From Bin87 sp965207585 (GTDB lineage Bacteria; Chloroflexota; Dehalococcoidia; Lucifugimonadales; UBA3495), in NCBI GenBank assembly GCA_965207585.1, contig CBDBMT010000003.1, forward strand, positions 248,001-312,000: a DNA stretch of 64,000 nucleotides. Reading direction: 5' to 3'. The position numbers were made by a program, and so were the translations under genes. The notes below the pieces were generated by a model. That model saw nothing but the letters and a program-made list of their open reading frames with translations. It did no database searches and was not told the DNA's origin. Shown in pieces: positions 32,538 through 41,027 of the stretch. The stretch's first letter is position 1. Each line of letters opens with the position of its first letter.

Positions 32538-34129
32538 GCAATGACCGAGGAACCCTCCCCCTTCAAGTAGTCGGCGGTACGCAGGGCCAGCGCCTGTATC
32601 GTCGTGGTCGGGTTGATGCAGGCGCCGGTGGTGAAGATGCTGCCGTCGATGATGAACAGGTTGGGCACGTCGTGGGCGCGGCCCCAGCGGTCCACCACCG
32701 AGCGGTCGGGGTCGGATCCCATGCGCGCGGTGCCCAGCAGATGCCAGCCGGCGTTGCGGCGCAGGCGCGACGAGACGACCTTCTTCGCGCCGGCCGCCTC
32801 CAGGACCTCGGTGGCGCGGGCGACCCCGTGGTCCAGCATGGCCCAGGTATTGTCGCTCACCGTGTAGTCAATCTTGGGCGCCGGGATGCCGTGGCTGTCG
32901 GTGAGCGTCGGGTCCAGCGTGACCGTGTTGTGCTCTTCGGGCAGGTCCTCGGTCATGATGACGATGCCCATCTGGTGCCGGAACCGTTCCGCGAAGTCGC
33001 GGTGGTGTCCCTCGCCCCATTCCACCTGCTGGCCGACCAGGCCGCCCAGCGCGATCTGCAAGGGCGCGCCGCCGACGTTGGAGATCTGCATGTCGTAGCC
33101 ACGCACGAACCCCCGGCGCGCGTCGGTTTCGTAGAACTCCTGGCTCAGCATGGAAGAACCGCGCGGCCCGTCGTCCGGCCCCATATCCTCGTCGAAGAGA
33201 CCCAGCACGTAGCCGCAGGGATGGTGCATCAGGTTGCGCCCCACTTGCCCGCTGCTGTTGGCCAGTCCGTCCGGGAACAGCGCGCTTTTCGAGTTCAGCA
33301 GTAGCCGAGAGGTGCCGATACCGTTGCACGCCAGCACCACGACTTTAGCGAACTGCGCCTGCAGGTCGCCGTTGCGGTCGTAGTAGGCGGCGCCGGTGGC
33401 CCGCCCGCCGGCGTCTACCAGTATCTCCCGGACCCGAGCATGGGTGATCAGACGCGCGCCCTGCTTGAGAGCGCTGGGCCAGAAAATGATGTCGCTGCTG
33501 GACGGCGAGCGCAGGTACTCGCCCACGTCCGCCGGCCGGCCGTCGTAGGCAGCGGAGGCCACGGCGTTATCCGACGACCACCAGTGCCAGCCCAGCTGGT
33601 TGAAGGCGCGGGCCAGTTTCTCGCCGCCTGGCCCGATGGGCAGCGGCGGCGTGGGGCGCGCCGGCTTGGGCGGATAGGCCGGGTCCCCCTGCAATCCGCT
33701 GACGCCGTGGGCGCGGTCGTTCTGGTCGTAGTACGGCTCCAGCTCGAAGTAGTCCATGGGCCAGTCGTCGGCCACGCCATCCAGCGACTTCAGCCGGAAG
33801 TCCGACGGATGGAATCGAGGGAAGTGGGAACCCCAGTGGATGGTGCTGCCGCCCACCGCGTTGTACATGTACGGCGCGATGGGAGTGTCGTCCTCGTTGA
33901 CCGGATAGTCCTCCCGCAACCCGCGAAAGTTGGGGTTGGGATGGAAGTCGGTCTGCCAGTGCAGTTGCGCCTGGGGCTCGTTCACCGGAAAGGCGTTCAG
34001 CGGCACCCAGCCGCCCTGCTCCAGGCATACCACTTTGACCCCGGCCTGGGTCAGGCTCCAAGTGAACGCCCCGCCGGAGGCGCCGGCCCCGATTACCAGA
34101 ACGTCGGCAATGTCATGCATGCTGCCCAT
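32534..34129 (-). CDS. GMC-family FAD oxidoreductase
   Basis: A 531-residue glucose-methanol-choline family enzyme. The FAD-binding Rossmann motif VIGAGASGG is near residue 14. A GGSTIHWGSHFPRF segment follows, then near the C terminus HLLGTARMGSDP (with the catalytic-type histidine region) and DGSIFTTGACINPTTTIQALALR, all typical of the group. It oxidises an alcohol or sugar; the substrate is unknown. AGGAG seven bases before the ATG at 34129 supports the start. No signal peptide is present. The adjacent small gene overlaps its stop. Confidence 0.92.
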   Translation of the reverse strand: MGSMHDIADVLVIGAGASGGAFTWSLTQAGVKVVCLEQGGWVPLNAFPVNEPQAQLHWQTDFHPNPNFRGLREDYPVNEDDTPIAPYMYNAVGGSTIHWGSHFPRFHPSDFRLKSLDGVADDWPMDYFELEPYYDQNDRAHGVSGLQGDPAYPPKPARPTPPLPIGPGGEKLARAFNQLGWHWWSSDNAVASAAYDGRPADVGEYLRSPSSSDIIFWPSALKQGARLITHARVREILVDAGGRATGAAYYDRNGDLQAQFAKVVVLACNGIGTSRLLLNSKSALFPDGLANSSGQVGRNLMHHPCGYVLGLFDEDMGPDDGPRGSSMLSQEFYETDARRGFVRGYDMQISNVGGAPLQIALGGLVGQQVEWGEGHHRDFAERFRHQMGIVIMTEDLPEEHNTVTLDPTLTDSHGIPAPKIDYTVSDNTWAMLDHGVARATEVLEAAGAKKVVSSRLRRNAGWHLLGTARMGSDPDRSVVDRWGRAHDVPNLFIIDGSIFTTGACINPTTTIQALALRTADYLKGEGSSVIA

Positions 34130-34198
34130 GTGTTTGCTCCTAACTGGTTTATTTGCTCGCCGAGCCCGTTGATTACCCCAACGGGCGCAGGAAATGCT

Positions 34199-34621
34199 CT
34201 ATCTTCGGGACCGACGTTCGGCATCGGACAATATCTGCCGGACATCGTTTAGATGTCTGCCCATTTCCTTGACGTCGTCCGTAGTAAAACTTGCTTGGTA
34301 CTCGCGTATGGTTCGGGCGGTCAGACGCGCATTTTGGCGGAATTGTCTGGAGCGATCTCGAAACTGAATTCTGCCCCGCTTACGCACGTTCGGCACATCT
34401 TCCTTCGCCTCAAGTGGCGGCAACATGAGCATAGGAAGTGGGTTCCCTGTCTCGTTCCTCCGGTTGGCAACATTTTGGAGAATACAGTAAATCGCTCCCA
34501 GATGATTCCTGATGGCCTCACGTTCTTGTGGGGTGAGTGAATCGTAAATCCGATACAGTTTGTCCAGGACCTTATAGGCCAGTAAGGCCAATCGAACAAA
34601 CCACTCGACCCTTGTCACCAT
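34199..34621 (-). CDS. Hypothetical helical protein next to Uma2
   Basis: A 140-residue basic, helical protein with no family I know. The first 60 residues (VEWFVRLALLAYKVLDKLYRIYDSLTPQEREAI, landmarks only) form helices with a middle motif LTPQEREAIRNHLG. The rest is Arg-rich (RDRSRQFRQNARLTARTIREY). Its ATG overlaps the stop of the Uma2 gene (TAATG), so it is probably translated with it. This coupling suggests that the two proteins act together, for example as nuclease and accessory protein. Confidence 0.55.
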   Translation of the reverse strand: MVTRVEWFVRLALLAYKVLDKLYRIYDSLTPQEREAIRNHLGAIYCILQNVANRRNETGNPLPMLMLPPLEAKEDVPNVRKRGRIQFRDRSRQFRQNARLTARTIREYQASFTTDDVKEMGRHLNDVRQILSDAERRSRR

Positions 34622-35340
34622 TACGGTTTACCTCCTCCGCTCAACTCCCCCTCGAGTTGACGGATACGCTCTCGCGCTTCGTTGAGAGCTGTCTCCAGTT
34701 CCGTAGGGTCCATCAGGAATTCGTCCGTTTTCGTATCGTAAAAGCGCAGCTTTCCGCCGTCCCAGCACAGGTACAAGTCCAGCACAGGGCTGTAACCAGA
34801 CAGCATCCCGAACAGCTTGCCAGAGCGGTCCTCGGCTACTGGTATGGGTTCGTATCCTCCCTGGATCAATCGATCTCCAGCCAATGGCGCATCGTGATAC
34901 CTGCCGCCAGAGTAGTCAAACCGCCAGTATTCACCCACGCCGAAAGCGGCGTAATCGTCGCGCTTGGTAGTGTAGTCGGCCCTTCCGGTGCTGGGGGAGG
35001 CCACTTCCAGCACCAAGTCCGGAGGCTTGCCCACAACGGCGATCTCATATCCGTTGTTCTCGGATATGTCATCGGGATCGACACCATATGCGATCACCAA
35101 GTCTGGGTATCTCCATCGGGACTGCGGCTGATTTCGGTCGATGCAGAGATACCCTTCACCGCTGACCAGGACATCGGGCCGATGAGCGAAGTGTCGATAG
35201 ACGGTATTGCCTATAGCAGCCCGATGGTAGCTGTTGTACTGTCTCATATCGCGTTTTTTTGGCGGGTCGGGCAACGGCGGTTTACGCCGAGCTGGCCCGC
35301 CCGTATCCGGCTGAACGATGGCGCTGTTGCGAGTAGTCAT
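34621..35340 (-). CDS. Uma2-family (DUF820) PD-(D/E)XK nuclease-like protein
   Basis: A 239-residue Uma2 protein with the triad YPDLVIAYG (Asp), DLVLEVASPSTG (Glu) and TTKRDDYAAFGVGEYWRFD (Lys). The first 30 residues are Pro/Lys-rich (PARRKPPLPDPPKKRD). The C terminus has a charged helix (ELETALNEARERIRQLEGEL), as in the copy at 6215. GAGAGG six bases before the ATG at 35340 supports the start; a longer frame to 35457 overlaps the thiolase gene. It is coupled to the helical gene at 34199-34621. Confidence 0.87.
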   Translation of the reverse strand: MTTRNSAIVQPDTGGPARRKPPLPDPPKKRDMRQYNSYHRAAIGNTVYRHFAHRPDVLVSGEGYLCIDRNQPQSRWRYPDLVIAYGVDPDDISENNGYEIAVVGKPPDLVLEVASPSTGRADYTTKRDDYAAFGVGEYWRFDYSGGRYHDAPLAGDRLIQGGYEPIPVAEDRSGKLFGMLSGYSPVLDLYLCWDGGKLRFYDTKTDEFLMDPTELETALNEARERIRQLEGELSGGGKP

Positions 35341-35383
35341 CATTAGCCTCTCAATTGGAACGCGGTTGCCGTTTCGCCGTGGC

Positions 35384-36583
35384 CTACTTCCGCTCGAACA
35401 CCGCCGCCACGCCCTGGCCGCCGCCCACGCACATGGTCTCCAGGCCCCACTGGGCATCCTGACGCTGCATCTCGTGGAGCATGGTGGTCAGAATGCGGGC
35501 GCCGGTGGCCGCGATGGGATGGCCCAGGGAGATGCCGGAACCATTGACGTTCAGGTTGTCCTCGTGGGGAAGTTGCCACTCGCGCAGCACGGCGAGAACC
35601 TGGGCCGCGAAGGCCTCGTTGAGCTCGATGATGTCCATGTCGCCCAGGGTCATGCCGATCTTGTCCATGACCTTGTTCACCGCCGGCACCGGGCCGATGC
35701 CCATGGTGGCAGGATGGCAGCCGGTGACGGCCCAGCCGCGCAGGAAGGCCATGGGCTCCAGGCCCAGCTCCTCCAGCTTGTCCTCGGCCACCACCAGGCA
35801 GACGGAAGCCGCGTCGTTCTGGCTGCTGGCGTTGCCCGCCGTGACGACACCGTCGCGCATCACCGGCCGCAGCCGGCCCAGGACCTCCATGGTGGTATCG
35901 GCGCGAGGGCCCTCGTCGGCGTCGAAGATCTTGGGGTCGCCGCGACGCTGGGGGATGCTCACCGGCACGATCTCGTCGGCGAACTTGCCCGAATCGCGGG
36001 CGGCCACGGCGCGCTGGTGGCTGCGCAGGGCGTACTCGTCCTGCTCCTCGCGGGGAATTTCGTACTCGCGGGCCAGGTTCTCCGCGGTCTCCACCATGCC
36101 GCCGGGAATCGGGCCGAACCGCTCGTCGGGCGCGATGGTGACCCGGGCGCGGGCCAGGCGGTCGTGGAATGTCACCGAGCCGAACCGGGCGCCCCAGCGG
36201 GACTCGTTGCTGTAGAACTCGGCGCTGCTCATGCTCTCGGCGCCGCCGGCGATGACCACGTCGGCGTTCTCCGTCTGGATCAGCATGGAAGCGTTGAGAA
36301 TGGCCTGCAAGCCCGAGGAACAGCGTCGGTCCAGCTGGTAACCGGGCACCTCAATGGGCAACCCAGCCTTGAGGCTCGCCAAGCGCCCGATGGCGGGGTT
36401 CTCGCCCGAGGGATAGCCGTGACCCAGGATCACGTCATCGACCTGGGCCGGGTCCACACCGCTGCGTTCCAGCGCGGCCTGGATTACCGTGGATGCCAGC
36501 TCGGCGGCGGGCACGTCCCGCAGCGCTCCGCCGAAATTACCGACGGCGGTGCGAACCGGGGAAACGATGGCTACTCCTCTCAT
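35384..36583 (-). CDS. Thiolase (acetyl-CoA C-acyltransferase)
   Basis: A 399-residue thiolase. The nucleophilic cysteine is Cys88 in LDRRCSSGLQAI, the catalytic histidine is in SLGHPIAATGARIL, and the second cysteine in MCVGGGQGVAAVFE. Length and motifs are those of degradative or biosynthetic thiolases (FadA/AtoB/PhaA). It condenses or cleaves acyl-CoA chains; with the enoyl-CoA hydratase at 60718 it fits beta-oxidation-type metabolism, but they are far apart. It lies upstream of the Uma2 gene on the same strand with a 43-base gap. Confidence 0.95.
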   Translation of the reverse strand: MRGVAIVSPVRTAVGNFGGALRDVPAAELASTVIQAALERSGVDPAQVDDVILGHGYPSGENPAIGRLASLKAGLPIEVPGYQLDRRCSSGLQAILNASMLIQTENADVVIAGGAESMSSAEFYSNESRWGARFGSVTFHDRLARARVTIAPDERFGPIPGGMVETAENLAREYEIPREEQDEYALRSHQRAVAARDSGKFADEIVPVSIPQRRGDPKIFDADEGPRADTTMEVLGRLRPVMRDGVVTAGNASSQNDAASVCLVVAEDKLEELGLEPMAFLRGWAVTGCHPATMGIGPVPAVNKVMDKIGMTLGDMDIIELNEAFAAQVLAVLREWQLPHEDNLNVNGSGISLGHPIAATGARILTTMLHEMQRQDAQWGLETMCVGGGQGVAAVFERK

Positions 36584-36737
36584 AATGGCCTCCTTGGGAT
36601 GCGAAAAGTGCCGACATCAACGAGGCCGGCGGGATTGCTGAATGGTGCGGGCATGATACCCGCTAGGCGTCGGGGTGTAAAACTGACGAGATCCCTGGCG
36701 GACGGGCATTTCCCAAGTTCCGCATCACTCAACATTC

Positions 36738-36796
36738 CGCTCGTCCTGAGCCTGTCGAAGGACCCGCTCGTGGTTCGACAGGCTCACCATGAGCGG
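36738..36796. repeat. Palindromic intergenic repeat, family 3
   Basis: CCGCTCGTCCTGAGCCTGTC and the inverted arm ending CTCACCATGAGCGG (centre between 36760 and 36774) pair over about 20 bases. Repeats with the core TGAGCCTGTCGAA / TTCGACAGGCTCA are very common between genes in many bacterial genomes. It lies between the thiolase start and the uracil-DNA glycosylase stop. Confidence 0.8.
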
Positions 36797-36831
36797 GGTA
36801 TGACTCACCATGGGCAGGGCATGAAACGAAC

Positions 36832-37521
36832 TCAGAAACCGCAGGCATCCCACGCCCGGGCAAACACCGCGTCCAGCATCGGCTCGGTGAGCCGGCCCGT
36901 CTGGGTGTTCTGCTGGCTGGGGTGGTAGCAGGCGATCAGCAGCGGGCCGCCGTCAGGCAGCAGGGTTGCCACGTCGTGGCCGAAGGGCGGCTTTCGAACC
37001 GGCGGGGTGTGTCCCGCGGCGGCGTAGGACCGCAGGAAGGCGTCAAAGGCGATGCGACCCAAACACACTACCGCGCGCAGGTCGGTGAGCAGCTCGATCT
37101 CACGGACGATGTAAGGTTGACATGTCGCCAACTCTTCGCGCGTCGGCTTGTTCGCCGGCGGGGCGCAACGGGCTGCGGCAGTAATCAGCGCGCCGTGAAG
37201 TTCCAGGCCGTCATCCGGTCGCCTCGACTCCGGCTGGTTGGCGAAACCCGCCCGGTATAGCGCGCCGAACAGCCAGTCGCCGCTGCGGTCGCCGGTGAAC
37301 ATTCGCCCCGTGCGGTTGCCCCCGTGGGCGGCGGGAGCCAAGCCGACGATGAGCAGACGAGCGTCGGGGTCACCGAAAGCCGCCAGGGGACGCCCCCAGT
37401 AATCCTCGTCGCGGTACATCCGCCGCTTGACCCGCGCGGTCTCCTCCCGCCATTCCACCAGGCGCGGGCAGGCCCGACAGGCGACCACCTGCTGCTGCAC
37501 TTCTGCAATGGTGTCCAGCAT
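36832..37521 (-). CDS. Uracil-DNA glycosylase, family 5 (UdgB-like)
   Basis: A 229-residue DNA repair enzyme. Cys15 and Cys18 (ACRACPRL) begin the iron-sulfur ligand set. Motif 1 reads GLAPAAHGGNRTGRMFTGD, characteristic of family 5 (UDGb) rather than family 4 enzymes, which have GEAPG. Motif 2 appears as CYHPSQQNT near the C terminus. Family 5 enzymes remove uracil and other deaminated bases such as hypoxanthine from DNA, lacking the polar Asp in motif 1. No operon partner is clear. Confidence 0.92.
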   Translation of the reverse strand: MLDTIAEVQQQVVACRACPRLVEWREETARVKRRMYRDEDYWGRPLAAFGDPDARLLIVGLAPAAHGGNRTGRMFTGDRSGDWLFGALYRAGFANQPESRRPDDGLELHGALITAAARCAPPANKPTREELATCQPYIVREIELLTDLRAVVCLGRIAFDAFLRSYAAAGHTPPVRKPPFGHDVATLLPDGGPLLIACYHPSQQNTQTGRLTEPMLDAVFARAWDACGF

Positions 37522-37529
37522 ATTATTTT

Positions 37530-37600
37530 TACAGGGATGTACAGGATGAACAGGTTAAGAGAAATGAAGCAATATCATGTCTATCCTGTACATCCCTGTA
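37530..37600. repeat. Palindromic intergenic repeat, family 4
   Basis: TACAGGGATGTACAGGAT (37530-37547) and ATCCTGTACATCCCTGTA (37583-37600) are a perfect 18-base inverted repeat with a 35-base centre. It fills the gap between the hyuB stop and the udgB start. It could also form a strong hairpin that ends the udgB transcript. Confidence 0.85.
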
Positions 37601-37604
37601 AGAT

Positions 37605-39188
37605 TTATTCCGGCGCGCCCCAGCCGCCGCCGCCGGGGGTGCGGATGCTCAGCACGTCGCCGGCTTCGACATCCAGCGTTTCCTTCCCGGCCAGGTGGAC
37701 CTCTTCGTAGCCGCCCTTGAGCAGCACGTTCTCGCCGTGTTCGCCGTGGTGTCCGCCGTGGTAGCCGGGCGGAGCGTAGCGCCGCCGTTCCGACAGCACG
37801 GTGACGCGGGCGGGGCTGAGAAACTCCACGTCCCGAATCAGGCCGTCGCCGCCCTTGTGCAGGCCATCGCCTCCGGACCCGCGGCGCAGGGCGTAGCGGC
37901 GCAGACGCAGGGGGAAGGCGAACTCCAGGGCCTCGACCGGTGTGTTCATGGTGTTGGTCATGTGGGTGTGGATGCCAGACACTCCGTCCTTGTCAGGGCG
38001 GGCGCCCATGCCGCCGCCGATGGTTTCATAGTACACGTAGGGCTTGTCGCGGGAGATGTCGTGCCCGCCGATGATCATGTTGTTCATCGTGCCCTGCGAC
38101 GAGGCGGGAATCCGGTCCGGCATGGCCTGGCTCATGGCGGCCAGCAGGACGTCGGTGATGCGCTGGGAGGTCTCGACGTTGCCGCCGGCCACCCCCCGCT
38201 GCGGCAGCGGGTCCACCAGGCTCCCTCGGGGGGTGATGACCTCCACCGGCCGCAGGCAGCCCTGGTTGGCGGGAGCCTCGTCGCCCACCACGCAGCGCAC
38301 GACGTACAGGCTGGCGGACACCGTGACGGCACGGGGCGCGTTGATGCAGCCGGGGCGCTGGTCCGCCGTGCCGGTGAAATCGATCTTCATCCGGTCGCCG
38401 TCAACGGTCACCGCCACCGAGATGCGCACCGGCTCTTCGGTGAGGCCGTCGTCGTCCATATAGTCGGTCACGTTGTAGGTGCCGTCGGGAATCTCCGTGA
38501 TGCGGCGACGGGTCAACCGTTCGGAGTAGTCCAGCAGCGCGTCCATGTGTTCCAGGGTTTCGTCCAGCCCGTACCGCTCGGCGATTTCGGTCAAGCGCTT
38601 ATCGCCCACCCGAATGGATGCGATCTGCGCAGCCAGGTCCCCCTGGCGGTCATCGGGGGTGCGCGAGTTGCGGCAGATCAGCGCGATGACCTCGTGGTTG
38701 ATGCGACCGCCCCGGGCCAGCTTCAACGGCGGGATGATCATCCCCTCCTGGTAAAGCTCGGTGGACAGGGGCATGGAACCGGGCGCCATGCCGCCCACGT
38801 CCGAGTGGTGGCCCCGGTTGCTGACGTAGCCAATGAGTTGCTTGCCATCCGCACCATCCACGTAAGCCGGCGCCACCAGCGTTATGTCCGGCAGATGCGA
38901 ACCGCCGAGGTAGGGATCGTTCAGGATTATGATGTCCCCCGGCCGCAGCCCGCGCGGAAAGGTCTGCAACGCAGCCTGCACTGAGGCCGGCATGGCTCCC
39001 AGGTGCACCGGCTGATGGGCGGCCTGCGCCACCATCTCGGCGGCGGGGTTGAAGAGCGCGCAAGAGAAGTCCTGGCGCTCCTTCATGTTGGTGGAGTAGC
39101 TGGTGCGCTGCAGAGCCACGCCCATCTCCTCGGAAACGGAAATGAACATGTTCTTGAAAACTTCCAGGCTGATGGCGTCAACGGGCAT
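37605..39188 (-). CDS. hyuB: Hydantoinase B/oxoprolinase-family protein
   Basis: A 527-residue HyuB-type subunit. It begins DAISLEVFKNMFISVSEEMGVAL, has the segment SYSTNMKERQDFSCALF and the HHSDVGGMAPGSMP motif, and ends with LSIRTPGGGGWG, all family landmarks. With HyuA it forms an ATP-dependent amidohydrolase acting on hydantoins, 5-oxoproline or similar cyclic amides, or an acetophenone carboxylase-like enzyme. The partner hyuA is 1.8 kb away on the same strand, with a protease, a deacetylase and an opposing gene between them, so they may not be one operon. Confidence 0.92.
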   Translation of the reverse strand: MPVDAISLEVFKNMFISVSEEMGVALQRTSYSTNMKERQDFSCALFNPAAEMVAQAAHQPVHLGAMPASVQAALQTFPRGLRPGDIIILNDPYLGGSHLPDITLVAPAYVDGADGKQLIGYVSNRGHHSDVGGMAPGSMPLSTELYQEGMIIPPLKLARGGRINHEVIALICRNSRTPDDRQGDLAAQIASIRVGDKRLTEIAERYGLDETLEHMDALLDYSERLTRRRITEIPDGTYNVTDYMDDDGLTEEPVRISVAVTVDGDRMKIDFTGTADQRPGCINAPRAVTVSASLYVVRCVVGDEAPANQGCLRPVEVITPRGSLVDPLPQRGVAGGNVETSQRITDVLLAAMSQAMPDRIPASSQGTMNNMIIGGHDISRDKPYVYYETIGGGMGARPDKDGVSGIHTHMTNTMNTPVEALEFAFPLRLRRYALRRGSGGDGLHKGGDGLIRDVEFLSPARVTVLSERRRYAPPGYHGGHHGEHGENVLLKGGYEEVHLAGKETLDVEAGDVLSIRTPGGGGWGAPE

Positions 39189-39252
39189 GGCGGGATAGCT
39201 CCTGAAACCGTACGGAACGCTCGCGGCGGAAAGACGCCGCCGGTCCGAATAT

Positions 39253-39672
39253 CTACAGAGTTAGTTCTGCGCGGATCAACCGGTGGTTTTTGGCGTCGGC
39301 GGCCAGGGCGAACGCCTCCAGCGCCATGGCTCCGAGCAAGACTTTACGGCTGTCGGTACCAAAGATGACATACACGCTTGCAGTTTCCCCCAGCAGTTCC
39401 ATCTCCGTCCAACCTATGGCCAATTCCAGCTGAGAACCGTCAGCCAAGCTGAAGGTCCTGGTCCTCTCCCGCTCGATACCCAACTCATCCAGGATGTCCG
39501 CCGGAATGACAGTGTACGACGCCCCGGTGTCCACCAGACCGTTCAGCGTCCGCTCTCGGCCGTCGACGCGATTTCTAATGGTGAAATCGACCCTGAAAGT
39601 TCCCACTTCTCCTCCGATGGTGGTTCCGGGGAGGATTATCCAATCCCGCTCGGACTGGTGCTTTTCAATCAT
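39253..39672 (-). CDS. Retropepsin-like aspartic protease (clan AA)
   Basis: A 139-residue single-domain aspartic protease. The active site is GLVDTGASYTVIP (DTGA), with the second conserved region LLGAMALEAF. Such proteins work as homodimers, each chain giving one aspartate, and look like viral proteases, but in bacteria their substrates are mostly unknown. AGGAGG five bases before the ATG at 39672 supports the start; a longer frame to 39690 lacks a site. No membrane segment is present. Confidence 0.82.
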   Translation of the reverse strand: MIEKHQSERDWIILPGTTIGGEVGTFRVDFTIRNRVDGRERTLNGLVDTGASYTVIPADILDELGIERERTRTFSLADGSQLELAIGWTEMELLGETASVYVIFGTDSRKVLLGAMALEAFALAADAKNHRLIRAELTL

Positions 39673-39729
39673 CTTGGCCTCCTGTGTCAATCTGAGGCTG
39701 GCTGCTGAGGCTCCGTAATAGGCTCATGA

Positions 39730-40542
39730 TCAAAGCGCTGCCAGCAAGTCCACCGCCCCCGTCGGGAGGGCTAACTGGTAATACTCCGTCCCCATGAGAC
39801 GACGCATCACCTCATCCGGCAGTTGCTCGAAGGGGCCGTCGCTGCTGATTTGGGTGCGGTGGCAGGAGAGGGAGGCGATCTTGGTGTCCACCCAGGGTGA
39901 GATGTCCAGGGTGGTAGTCACCTCGCTGTCGGGCGTACCCAGCGTGTCCATCGCGTCTACAGCGAAGGGAGGGGTGATGCCCCGGTCGGTCATCTCCTGC
40001 CACAGGCGTTGGAACACGCTGCGGGGGAAGCAGACATAGTAGAGCAGGGGCGTGGCGGCGTCAGGGTCAGAGGCGCGCTCGGCTGCGGCGGTGGCGTGGG
40101 CGCACATCGTCTTGTGGTCCGGATGGCCATAGCCGCCGGTCGGGTCGTGGGTTATGACGACGTGCGCATTGACCTCGGCGATGATGCCGCGCAACCGCTC
40201 CACCACCGCTTCAGTATTGGCGTTGCAATAGGCGTTGGGGTGGTTGTTGTCGTCCCAGCCTTCCATCCCGCTGTCCCGGTAGTCGAGGAACCGCACATCG
40301 CGGATGCCGGTGATTTCCATGGCGTTGCGCAGTTCCTGCTTGCGGACCTGCCACAGGTTTTCCGGCGTGGCCAGCGCCGGATCGCTGATTTCGCCGACAT
40401 CGCCATTGGTCGCGCAAACCAGCGTGACCCTGGCGCCCCCGGCAGCCAGCATCGCCAGCAGGCCGCCCGAGGCGAACCCCTCGTCGTCGGGATGGGCATA
40501 GCAAGCCAGTACGGAGAGGCGGGAGAGAGATATAGAAGTCAT
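39730..40542 (-). CDS. PIG-L/LmbE-family deacetylase
   Basis: A 270-residue zinc-dependent deacetylase. The metal motif AHPDDEGFASGG is near the N terminus, and GHPDHKTMCAHA in the middle gives the other histidine ligand. The family removes N-acetyl groups from GlcNAc-type sugars, as in mycothiol or bacillithiol synthesis (MshB/BshB) and in antibiotic pathways. A bacillithiol or mycothiol role is possible but no partner gene is visible. The ATG at 40542 gives the usual start; a longer frame to 40614 has no ribosome site. Its promoter region faces the PaREP1 gene. Confidence 0.9.
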   Translation of the reverse strand: MTSISLSRLSVLACYAHPDDEGFASGGLLAMLAAGGARVTLVCATNGDVGEISDPALATPENLWQVRKQELRNAMEITGIRDVRFLDYRDSGMEGWDDNNHPNAYCNANTEAVVERLRGIIAEVNAHVVITHDPTGGYGHPDHKTMCAHATAAAERASDPDAATPLLYYVCFPRSVFQRLWQEMTDRGITPPFAVDAMDTLGTPDSEVTTTLDISPWVDTKIASLSCHRTQISSDGPFEQLPDEVMRRLMGTEYYQLALPTGAVDLLAAL

Positions 40543-40643
40543 GATCACAGAAAAGCAGGAAAGCCAAAGCCGGCCGGTGAAGGATTTTACATTGCGACAG
40601 ATGCAATGATACATTCAGGCATCGTTTATGGTCAGAGGGCGAG

Positions 40644-41027
40644 ATGACGACGACCGTTGATTACCATGTTGAACGGAGCTGGCACTTCCTGGAATTGGTG
40701 GATGATGAGGTAGAGCGCGGGGAGTTGGAAGAAGCTGGGAATAAACTGTGGGGCGCGGCGGCCCATGCAATCAAGGCGGTTGCCATAAGGCGAGGATGGC
40801 CGCATGGGGCTCACCGCGACTTGGAGGAAGTCGTGATGCGCTTGGTTGATGACGAGGGCGCGCCACCAATTCTGTACACCTACTATGCGCTGGCAAACTG
40901 GTTTCACTCGCGGTTTTATGGTGGCACGCCCGAAAAAAGCATGATCGACCACGGTAAAGGTCAGATAGCCGAATTCATCAGATTGCTGGACGAGTTTCAG
41001 GTCGGTTCCAGCAGCAGGTTGCCGTAA
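40644..41027 (+). CDS. PaREP1/HEPN-like helical protein (second copy)
   Basis: A 127-residue helical protein related to the gene at 1778-2299: NKLWGAAAHAIKAVAIRRGWPHGAHRDLEEV corresponds to EKAWGAVVQPMKAIAEQRGWPHKSHQDVREV (landmarks WGA..., RGWPH). Here it is alone, without hicBA. It starts at an ATG near GGGCGAG. Its 3' end overlaps the 3' end of hyuA on the other strand by 31 bases, so the two transcripts are antisense there. The role is unknown; the HEPN relation suggests RNA binding or cleavage, though no R-x4-6-H site is evident. Confidence 0.65.
   Translation: MTTTVDYHVERSWHFLELVDDEVERGELEEAGNKLWGAAAHAIKAVAIRRGWPHGAHRDLEEVVMRLVDDEGAPPILYTYYALANWFHSRFYGGTPEKSMIDHGKGQIAEFIRLLDEFQVGSSSRLP

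Noticed and set aside
35318..36928. 536-codon open frame on the + strand
   Set aside because: Antisense to the thiolase; no protein family features.
37695..38984. 429-codon open frame on the + strand
   Set aside because: Antisense to hyuB; the low-complexity composition is typical of a shadow frame.
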